Shown: piece after piece, positions 56,224 to 64,000 of the stretch | How the letters are laid out: each line of letters opens with the position of its first letter | Numbering within the stretch: position 1 is the stretch's first letter | Source: Helicoverpa zea | Taxonomy: Eukaryota > Arthropoda > Insecta > Lepidoptera > Noctuidae | Direction of reading: 5' to 3' | Length of the DNA: 64,000 nt | Assembly: GCF_022581195.2 (NCBI RefSeq) | Contig: NC_061456.1 | Coordinates: 4,714,501 to 4,778,500 of the forward strand | Position numbers and translations under genes: made by a program | Notes under the pieces: generated by a model | What the model was told of the DNA's origin: nothing | What the model saw: only the letters and a program-made list of their open reading frames with translations | The model's database searches: none

Positions 56224-56602
56224 TTGCGTTAGAATAGAGTTCATTTTCGTAAATATATATTTTGAGCATGCGCAATCTTGTTTAGTATATTACATCTATG
56301 GTTTAAAAATACTATATTACAACAAGAATGGATAAAAACTGGACATTTAACTATTTTTAAAAAATAATAGTGAAGCAGTTAGGGTGTCTATATTTTGCGC
56401 CAAGTAGATTTATCATGAATTTTAATTGAGGTGGATCTGTGTCGTATGTGTGTTCATGTTAACCATCCTTTTATTTTCTAGGAAATCAGCTTTTATGAAT
56501 TAATTGTTAACATTTTATTTTATTGATTTGATTTGCCTACTTAACATTAGATAGGTATGTTGACTTACCTATCTAATCTAACCTTAATGCTTCGCACCTA
56601 CG
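56224..56602. other. Spacer between mobile elements
   Basis: AT-rich DNA with no gene or repeat that I can name. Confidence 0.5.
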
Positions 56603-56767
56603 TTCTTCTTCTTCGTCCTGCCATGTTCCCAATTTTATTTGGGGTCGGCGCAATATGTCTTCCGCTTCCATTCTTCCCGGTCACTCGTCATACTGACACT
56701 CCCTTCTTATTCATGTCATCTTTCAGGCAATCCATCCATCTTTTTTTAGGTCTTCCCTGTCCTCTCC
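56603..56767 (-). mobile_element. 3' end of an RTE-like LINE, degenerate
   Basis: On the minus strand the sequence encodes GQGRPKKRWMDCLKDDM and, after a one-base frame change, TSDREEWKRKTYCADPK followed by a stop. This is the conserved C-terminal end of reverse transcriptases common in lepidopteran RTE-like elements. Next come the terminal GCCGACCCCAA...TTGGGAA block and a short GAAGAAGAA tail at 56603. The 5' part is missing. The frameshift shows that the copy is dead. Confidence 0.75.
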
Positions 56768-56867
56768 ATCCATCTACTAGATTAAGATCAAAAATGTAAA
56801 ATTGGTGTACCTAATAAAGTATATCTATCTATCTACATTCCTTAGCAAACATTTTGTTGCATGCGTG

Positions 56868-57154
56868 TAGGGCTTCCATCCGTCCGGGTTTCCCCGGATT
56901 TGTCCTCGTTTGGAGGCCGTCCGGGGGCCGTCCGGGCGGGGTTTCAAGAAGTGTCCGGGGAAAACCCGGACACTTTTCATGTAAGGAAGCACCTCATTGA
57001 ATTTAAGTATATGTTAGTAGTAAATGGATTACAAATTAGGTATTATTTTGTTTAAAAAAATCGTACTCGTTCGGGTAAAAATGCGATTTACGCCAAATGA
57101 CCGGGTTTTTTTAGTGTTTGTCCGGGTTTGGCGAAATTCGAGATGGCAGCCCTA
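56868..57154. mobile_element. hAT-like MITE, 287 bp, with 8-bp target duplication
   Basis: The ends TAGGGCTTCCATC and GATGGCAGCCCTA are inverted repeats with one mismatch. The flanks CATGCGTG (56860-56867) and CATGAGTG (57155-57162) form an 8-base target duplication with one difference, the size made by hAT transposases. The interior is GC-rich and full of GTCCGGG and CCCGGAC boxes, including a perfect 11-bp hairpin with a 5-base loop at 56949-56975. No transposase frame. Confidence 0.85.
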
Positions 57155-57214
57155 CATGAGTGTAATCTCTCTTCATTACATGCCAAAAGTGTTAATGCTT
57201 TACACCTACAGATA

Positions 57215-57338
57215 CCGGCACGGATATTGGGCTCTCGGCGGAAGAGTGGGGATCGCTTTGCGCACCCGTACGCATAAGGCAATAAGGCAGTAAATCGCTT
57301 CTGCGCAGGTGAAGGTCATGGCCCGATATCCGTGCCGA
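57215..57338. mobile_element. Small TA-flanked MITE, 124 bp
   Basis: The terminal repeats CCGGCACGGATATTGGGC and GCCCGATATCCGTGCCGA pair at all but two positions. They are flanked by TA on both sides (57213-57214 and 57339-57340), as for Tc1/mariner-type movement. The interior contains GCGCACCCGTACGC. The short open frames across it are incidental. Confidence 0.85.
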
Positions 57339-57340
57339 TA

Positions 57341-57843
57341 ACTGTACGTTACTTTGGTAATAACACTTATGCAGGAATATTGACTCAAGTTGACCGATTT
57401 AGATATTTTTTTTTAGAAATGCCCGAAAAGCGCGACGTTAATATAAATCTGGTACTTAATATAACAACAAAAAGGTTATGAAGTGCCTCGTAGTCATGAC
57501 TAAACGAAAACTAGTTGCCAATTAAACCCGTTGATCCTTTTTAGGGTTTCCATAGGTCATTTACCTACTAGGGCAGATATCTAAATTGAATTCAAAGCTG
57601 CTGAAGGTACGAACTTGTTAACCTACCTTAGTTTGGGTATATTTAAGTATGCAATAAACTGATTAAAAAATATTCAAGGTTATCGTTATAAACAAACTAT
57701 TGATAGTTGAAACAAATCTACGCAACTTCATTGTAACGTTCGGCTGCGTACCCAGTGCTAAATATTGAAAATTATTGATTCATAGTTTGCCGCAACCTGT
57801 ACAAGTTCACGATTGCACTTTATTCTAGTCGAGGTGACAGAGG
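57341..57843. other. Upstream region of the cuticular protein gene
   Basis: No gene is seen. It must hold the hormone- and stage-dependent control region of the cuticle gene. I could not assign individual binding sites with confidence. Confidence 0.5.
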
Positions 57844-57880
57844 TATAAAACCACAACACTGCCAGCTCGGGTATCAGTTC
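57844..57880 (+). promoter_or_regulatory. Core promoter of the cuticular protein gene
   Basis: TATAAAA at 57844-57850 is followed by the arthropod initiator TCAGTT at 57874-57879. Its A (57876) lies 32 bases after the first T of the TATA box, the standard spacing. The predicted 5' untranslated leader is 48 bases. Confidence 0.85.
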
Positions 57881-57923
57881 CGCAGGGATCATTGGAGACC
57901 ACCACGACAGTACCTCCCGAAAA

Positions 57924-59662
57924 ATGGCTTTCGTATTCAAGGTAGGTACCTACCATTTTTTGTTTACTTGTTAATTTAATTTCATCGATTATTTTTTTAA
58001 TAAAAATTAATTAGGTATTGAGAAAGAGATCTTATGTTTTATTAAAGTTAGGTATCCTTATATTTTTTTCAATTAATATATAATGGTTAATTTTAAACAT
58101 CTTAATTAGGGAGATTTTGCCGTTTATTGGAACTTTTCTGGTTTCGCTGAGAATGTGACATACCTACATACTTACAAGTTCATGCTGGATCGTAATTGCT
58201 GATAAATGCAAGGTGTTATGTTTACTGTATCAACCCTTGCTTGGCTTTAATTGAAAAATTACAATTTTAATTTCGCTAATTTCATGATACACATAACTTC
58301 CATATATTTCATCTACCCAAACAAAATACTTACTTACTAGATTGACCCACCCATGAGAGAACACCTCATTATCAGTCTTTTTCATCCTATCAATGACATC
58401 TAATATTTTCCTTTACTTCTAACAACCTTAACCAAATTAACTCGACCCTATTTTCGAATTTAAATAACAATGAATTTCAATCATTAAATTAGTCTCGTCA
58501 GCTTATTATAAAAAAACCCTGGGTCTCACTTTCTTCGTGGCCGATTATTTTTCATTGTCGCTATTGAGTAACGAGTTAATAACTGCTGACCGTGAAGGCC
58601 GTGACTTTTTGTCGCCTCTAACTGGAAGTATTGGTAAGAAATAAAAGAAAATAAGACACACCATCGAATTTCATCGTCATTTGCGGTATTAGCGTGGAAT
58701 TTTCCATATTTGCTTCATGCACTAATGCACCTTGCATATTACGGAACAAACGAGATTCGGGAAGATTTTGATTTCTCGAGTAATTCACCTCAGTGCACCA
58801 CCGCAGTTAAAGTCGTTGCATTTGAATCTACATGGTTAGTGCAGGCAGCTAATCCTAATCTGAGTTCTCTACTTGCAGTTCCTCACACCGGTAATGTTAG
58901 CAACAGTGGTGCTCTCAGGCAAAGCTCCTGGTGGCTATTCGTATAGCCGCTTCAGTGGACCAGTCAGCGGTCAAATCGTGGAAGTACAGGTACCAGCTGC
59001 TGAAGGTATCCCGGCTCAACAGCACGCAGACTACGGTTACGATCACCAAACTGGACAAATTCATCCGGATACTGCTAAATATGCGCATTTGAAGACTGTT
59101 GATTATGTGGTAAGTTTTCGGTGAGACTAGATTAACCTTAGGTTTTTGTAGGAGTGGTGATAATAAAGCATACGACGTGTTTTCTAGGCCAAACCTGACT
59201 ACGCTTACTCATATGGCGTAGAAGATCCTCACACAGGCAACCTTCAGAACCATAAGGAACATCGCGATGGTGATGTTGTCCAGGGAGAGTATTCGCTTGT
59301 CGAACCTGATGGCTCCATCCGTCTTGTGAGATACACCGCCGACCCCAAAAATGGTTTCCAGGTAATATTTATTTTCTTTAGTTTTCATTGGTGGCTTGCA
59401 TTATTTCAGGTCACATGTGGTAACATAAATCAGTAGCAACTTATATTTCAAAGTTCTTTGTTATAAATAAATGATGATCTAGAGATCAGTGACGATTTGC
59501 AACTGTATTACGTGTTAGTAGTATAAGTGTAGGTATCTAATCGTTCCTTTTTGTCCGTTACTTCAGGCTACCGTCCACAAAAAAGCAGGAGGTCAACCAC
59601 AGAAGCTTGTCCATTATGGCCATGCGAAACAAGAACGAGAAGACGATTCCGGAGAGTACTAG
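57924..59662 (+). CDS. RR-2 cuticular protein (chitin-binding type 4), four exons
   Basis: A structural protein secreted by the epidermis that binds chitin in hard cuticle. Exons: 57924-57941, 58879-59109, 59188-59361, 59567-59662. All introns are phase 0 with GT-AG ends and give 172 residues. Exon 1 encodes only six residues of the signal peptide (about 1-20: MAFVFK, then a hydrophobic LTPVMLATVVL), an arrangement typical of insect cuticle genes. The extended Rebers-Riddiford domain lies in exon 3: AKPDYAYSYGVEDPHTG, then HRDGDVVQGEYSLVEPDGSI, RYTADPKNGFQATV. The GEYSLVEPDG and YTAD..NGF spacing marks the RR-2 subtype. The region before it has Tyr/His/Gln-rich sequence. TATA box, initiator and AATAAA signal are all in place. 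Expression is expected at moults. Confidence 0.95.
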
Positions 59663-59727
59663 TCCTGTTACATTACTTTAGTTTAGTGTTTTGTACGTTG
59701 TTGAATATTTATTAAAGCTTTTTGATT

Positions 59728-59733
59728 AATAAA
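59728..59733 (+). terminator. Poly(A) signal of the cuticular protein gene
   Basis: AATAAA, 65 bases after the stop codon. On the opposite strand, an ATTAAA variant at 59761-59766 could serve the converging stomatin gene. The two predicted mRNA ends therefore nearly touch or overlap. Confidence 0.8.
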
Positions 59734-59811
59734 ACAAAAGAATAATACAATCACTCGTCATTTAATTTACAAATCCAAACACAATTTTACACTTTTAACT
59801 TGTTCCATAGT

Positions 59812-61971
59812 TCATCTCAATAATGATTTGATCGTGTCTTTCGAGAACGGTAGCACTACGGTATGGGTTTTATCTCCGGCAATCATTTGAAGTGCTTGCA
59901 AATATCTTAGCTGAAAATTTTCAAAATCATATCAGGGAACGATACGTATCCCAGAAGTTCGACCTCTTTGAATTTTTTTAAACGATGACGCTACTAACCT
60001 GCATGCAGTAAGGATTATCCATGAGCAATTTAGTAGCCTTCTGAAGGTTCTTAGTGGATTCTATTTCAGCGTTGGCTACGATTATTTTAGCGTTCGCCAA
60101 CCTTGATGACTCGGCTTCCGTCGCCATTGCTTTTTGCAGCTGCAGAGGCAGACTTATGTCCTTTCTGTGATATAGAAAAACGAATACCTACATATTTTAT
60201 ATCTTAACAGAATACAGTGTAAATAGATTTTGCCCTCGGTTATTTGGTTTTTGTGGGAGTCGCGTGACGCATGCACGCGAATATAGGTATCACAAGAGAA
60301 TAATCAACACATGAAAAAAATGGCACTGTCATTGCTTACAATTCAAATCTCACGATCTCAACCCCCCAGTTAAGGGTGAGCGTCTTCATATTTTCAAACA
60401 CCTGATAGCTCACTGCGGGACGGTCGACGAGGATTTCAGCTAGTTTTCGAGTCCCGAGAGCGTTGCGGAGAGTTGTAGCTGCTAAAAATTGAGTGGCTAT
60501 CCTGCATGGACAGACAAATAGAGGACTTGAACTTTTATAGAACACAATAATCTACAGCAATTATTAGAGATCGTAATAATTTATCATCGTTATAATTAGC
60601 CATATTACATCGCTCGCTGAAATACCAATTACAAAGCGTTTAATCAGGTTTCCTGAACGATGTTTTCTTTTACCGTTAGTTCAAAATACCTACTCTTTGT
60701 CTTTTACTCAAGTTCATATTTACAGTTAACTAATGTAATTCTCTTTTATAATACTTGTGTTTTCACTTACTTATAATCAGCAACGTTAACAACAGCCCAA
60801 ACCGGATCGTTTATTTTGTAGAAGACAACTGCATCCACAGCAATAGTCAGAGCATCTTTCGTCAAAGCCTGTTTATAAAGTGTAACCTGTGTAATCTATT
60901 TAGGTACCTATAACATGCTAGCCAATTATCATAAGTGCATACCGAACCTAAAATGTTGTGTCCATACATTTAAATACTGTTAGGATCGTAATGTATCGAT
61001 GTGGAAACGTAAGCCTCAAGTTTGTTGCAGTCTTGTGAGGAGGTTCCTATGAGTTAAGTAAGTACTTATACTAAATCATTTACTAATTACCTCTTGTGGC
61101 GGTACAGCATAACTAATGATTCTGAGGTCAGTATACTTGACGGTATCGACGCATGGTAACACGTAGACGAGACCAGGTCCATACGCTTTGTTTTTCCGTA
61201 ATTTTCCATTACGCAAAATGATTGCTCGTTCGAACTGTCTAACTACCTGTTTGAACATTAGAAAAATTGGAGGCAAAGATTTACTTAGTCAATGAAACTC
61301 TTACATGAAACTTGAAACAGAAATTGCAAGTAAAGAGAAAGAAAGGTAGAGGAACATTATCCAATATCCAATGAAAAAATACTCAGTGAACATAATGCTT
61401 TGACCCTTCGCGGAACAAAGTTGCAGCGCTGATTTTGTGCTACAGAAGTAGAACCTATATGCCTGCCCAGCCTTTTTAAACACTATGTTGGGGTCGGTTT
61501 CCAGTCTAACCCTATTTGAACGAATATTAGAAATCTCACTCACCACATAAATGGTAAACAAAGAAAATGGAAACGTTATTATAACTAGAAGCAAAGATAG
61601 GAATACGAGGCATGATTCTATGCATTTATTTTGATCTGAAAAAATAATGTGTTAGTGAAACTACTTATAATGGAGTGCGCAGCTATGAATAGGTATTCAC
61701 TGAAGTACCTAATTAGAAAATTTTGAAAATAATCGGAATTATTTTTAATTCTATTGACTTTGGAATGGGAAAACATTAAAGATTAACTATTTTAAAAGTT
61801 CCGTAAAATATGAATTTAGGCAACGATATAACCATTTGAACCAGCAATTTGATTTAAATTGAAGCCCTGTGACATCACTTTTGATGCTTTTTCTAAATCC
61901 ATATCTGTACTTTTGGCTGCCATTGAGATGCCATCATCTTGTATTTTTGTGTTGCTTTTTGTATAAGACAT
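59812..61971 (-). CDS. Stomatin-like protein (band 7/SPFH family), complete, seven exons
   Basis: A membrane scaffold that oligomerises at the inner leaflet and modulates ion channels and lipid domains. Exons: 61971-61833, 61635-61544, 61246-61091, 60868-60771, 60501-60340, 60164-59999, 59910-59812, joined in frame to 303 residues, the usual stomatin length. N-terminal cytosolic part about 1-55. Membrane hairpin 56-77 (LVFLSLLLVIITFPFSLF) with the family's mid-helix Pro. Band 7 domain from VVRQFERAIIL (78) through YGPGLVYVLPCVD, ALTKDALTIAVDAVVFYKI, ATQFLAATTLRNALG, to LQKAMATEAESSRLANAKI. The C-terminal oligomerisation part LRYLQALQMIAG ends the protein. The donor of exon 1 (G|GTTATA) is weak and could shift by a few codons. 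The second gene of a tandem pair lies just upstream. Confidence 0.92.
61466..61515 (-). mobile_element. SINE family 2 fragment (3' end only)
   Basis: About 50 bases matching the 3' terminus of the SINE at 43315-43704 (AGCC..TTT..CACTATGTTGGGGTCGG and TTCCAGTCTAACC, read on the plus strand). It lies in intron 2 of the stomatin gene. Heavily truncated, with no clear target duplication. Confidence 0.7.
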
Positions 61972-62431
61972 TTTTTTTTTCAATTTATTTGTTTAAAATA
62001 CGGAAATTTGGAATATTTATGTTACGAAAGATAAGGTTACCAATTTGACGGTTGATGACAATCGAAAACTATTGTCATAGTATTAGAAACAGTTCTGAAA
62101 CGTACAAATTGGCTATTTTGGCCGATCGCAATGTCATGAAAACTACTTTTTCTGTGAATAACTATTGCACATACTTTGCCTATGACTATGTAAGAAGATA
62201 AGGAAATTAAGATACCTACTTTGATTTATCTCTTGAGTTCTGGTGGATTTAGTTGCATTTATGGCATTGCTGAAAAAATAAACATAGAAACATTCGTACC
62301 TTCGCCGTAAAAGTTCTATTAAAGATGCAGCCAAACCAACGATTTCGAGGCACGTTCGCGGTGGCCTGGTTTGGTTGCTCATTGAAAAAATATGTATTGA
62401 ATAGTTTTTATTAATGTATTTGAAAACTTAC
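61972..62431. other. Spacer between the two stomatin genes, with uncertain last exon
   Basis: Holds the promoter of the complete stomatin gene. It probably also holds the 3' end of the upstream copy. Candidates for its last coding bases are read-through of the 62432 donor to a TAA at 62411-62413, or splicing to a good acceptor (TTTATTTTTTCAG) ending at about 62274, followed by six codons and TAA. A 79-codon minus frame from 62382 starts with an ATG but has no known domain. Confidence 0.4.
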
Positions 62432-63881
62432 TGGACGTGTTCCTGGAAGTTCTATAGGGAATGGAAACAGTACAGTTGTAGACTGGTCTGCAGCAATATA
62501 ATTCAAAGTTTGCAGGTATCTTAGCTGAAATAATATGACGCGTCAGAAAGGGAGGTCTTGCAATTAAGATGATAAACCATTCACCAAAAGAAGGTTTTTT
62601 AAGCAAGTTACAAGAAAGGCTGAAATAATGAATTTGAAACAAGTACAATTATTTAAATGATGGACAACAGATGCCTGCAGGTAGACTTGTAGACGTAGAC
62701 TTCTAGCGAGGTAGACTGAACAAGATGACTTTTACCAGCATAATATGTGGATTCTCCATCATTATGAGAGAAGCTTCTTTAAGATTTTCTGCAGCTTTTA
62801 TTTCACCTGCTGCCTCAATAACTTTGGCTTTAGCTATGCGAGTACCCTCAGCTTCGGCAGCCATCGCTTTTTGTAGCTCAAATGGCAGGAATACGTCTTT
62901 TCTAAAAATTACAAGAGAAAGGGATCTGATGATGCAATTATTAAGTGAAAATATGATGTAAACCGCTAGGACGACAGAACTGTGGGCATTTTATAGGTAA
63001 TGACTTATGCACTGATGACAATACTGCAGACAGACTTTAGCATGCAACTAAAATAGTAATGGAAATATTTTGTGTTTTGTGTCGCCATTTCATTAAAGTT
63101 GTCTCAAAAGGGCTTCAGCGTGTTGGCTTCGGCCCCACGTTCGCCTTCCAAAAATCCGGGACTCTGTAGTCCCGTGGTCGGGTAGAGACATACAAGATGA
63201 AAATATTGTGTGTAGTGTTAAATTGTATTTACATTTCAACTCGCTCTATTTTAACGCCCCACAATTGAGTGGTCTTATCTATTTCAGCTCTCGACTTCTG
63301 ACTTATTGTTTCTCGACTCGTTAGCAGAGTATATAACGAGTGCTGGCCAAGTATATTCCTGATAGTGGCTATTGTTATCAGTTCGTTTGCATACCTGCAA
63401 TCGAAAATGGTCATTAATTCCTTTTTAATAAAGTCTAAAACGAAATATCATTTCGGTAATATGTTGTGATTCTATTACTTGTTTGATTGAATGTTCAAGA
63501 GGCAATGAAGTGGTTTGTCTATGTGGAAGTACACGACTGCATCTACAGTAACCGTCACTGAGTCTTTTGTGAGAATCTGAAACATAAAGATTTGTAAATG
63601 ACAAAAAAAAACATGGATATAGAAAAAAAATACATATCAGACGATAACGACCACTCTCACATTAAACTCGATTTCATTGCTTAGTTACATACACAAGAAA
63701 CAATTATACAAGAAATTTTACTTACTTCTTGAGGTGGTAAGTTAAAGGACTGAGTCCTGAGATCAACCATATGAATACTGTCAGTGCACGGTATCACCCA
63801 TATTATTCCCGGTCCAGCTGGTGAGTCTTTCCGAACTCGCCCAAATCGCATGATTATCGCCCTTTTGTATTGTTTTACCAC
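62432..63881 (-). CDS. Second stomatin-like protein (band 7/SPFH), 5' end beyond the window
   Basis: A paralogue of the neighbouring stomatin gene. Exons in the window: 63881-63726, 63576-63479, 63394-63233, 62901-62736, 62524-62432 (the last ends at a GTAAGT donor, so a short terminal exon or read-through follows). The frame starts at VVKQYKRAIIMRFGRV and covers the band 7 domain: GPGIIWVIPCTD, ILTKDSVTVTVDAVVYFHI, IATIRNILGQ, LQKAMAAEAEGTRIAKAKVI and LRYLQTLNYIA. The N-terminal cytosolic part and membrane hairpin must lie in exons beyond 64000. Exon lengths 156, 98, 162 and 166 are identical to those of the complete copy. The stretch after the second exon (LLNIQSN) departs from the family pattern, but the later NPH..LRYLQ block is well kept, so the gene appears functional. 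Confidence 0.9.
63107..63178. repeat. GC-rich fragment in an intron of the second stomatin gene, probable repeat
   Basis: GGGCTTCAGCGTGTTGGCTT to GTAGTCCCGTGGTCGGGTAG stands out by composition from the surrounding intron. It contains GGGACTCTGTAGTCCC, a self-complementary 16-mer with one mismatched pair. It resembles interspersed sequence seen in moth genomes, but I cannot assign a family. Confidence 0.35.
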
Positions 63882-64000
63882 CTAGAATAACATTGATAGC
63901 TGTGGTACTGGCATAATAGTGAGTTGGTAATGGTCAATGTCATTTGAATGAAATTCAGCATTTTCATAAGTGGTATGAGCATGATTAGTAGGAATGGAAT

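Overview
This is a eukaryotic nuclear window, AT-rich and gene-poor, almost certainly from a moth or butterfly (Lepidoptera). The evidence is small phase-conserved introns with GTAAGT-type donors, an RR-2 cuticular protein gene, a tRNA-headed SINE and several short inverted-repeat elements of a kind common in lepidopteran genomes, and a CR1/Jockey-type LINE. The species cannot be named from the sequence alone.

Layout. From 1 to about 29 kb I see no convincing protein-coding gene. This stretch carries a composite repeat of about 1.77 kb (13385-15150), a TTTCATGAAA-rich inverted-repeat element (16742-18245) with a SINE inside it, a perfect 25-bp hairpin (22045-22099) and a CpG-rich foldback MITE (27955-28362). 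From 29.9 to 35.3 kb lies a nearly intact two-ORF LINE whose ORF2 is cut by one late stop codon. From 35.3 to 48.5 kb is another gene desert with a young SINE (43315-43704) and a dispersed repeat.

The gene-bearing part is 48.5-64 kb. It holds a plus-strand mitochondrial ribosomal protein gene (mL47/uL29m), then a convergent minus-strand six-exon gene for a 609-residue protein that I do not recognise. A transposon-rich spacer follows (54.0-57.4 kb) with five different mobile-element remnants. Next comes a four-exon RR-2 cuticular protein gene with TATA box, initiator and poly(A) signal. Last are two head-to-tail stomatin (band 7/SPFH) genes on the minus strand: the first is complete (303 aa, seven exons), the second loses its 5' exons off the right edge of the window. 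The two stomatin copies share identical lengths for four consecutive internal exons, so they arose by tandem duplication.

The genes do not form an operon or pathway. The ribosomal protein and the unknown gene converge tail-to-tail with a MITE between them, and the cuticle and stomatin genes converge with only about 150 bp between stop codons. The most interesting non-genic observations are the shared 3'-terminal stem-loop of the SINE and an RTE-like LINE fragment, the GTACGAA-motif transposon that keeps a spliced leader and start codon, and the CpG-rich foldback MITE. Exon joins were read by eye from splice consensus and reading-frame continuity. Family assignments are from motif recognition, not database search.
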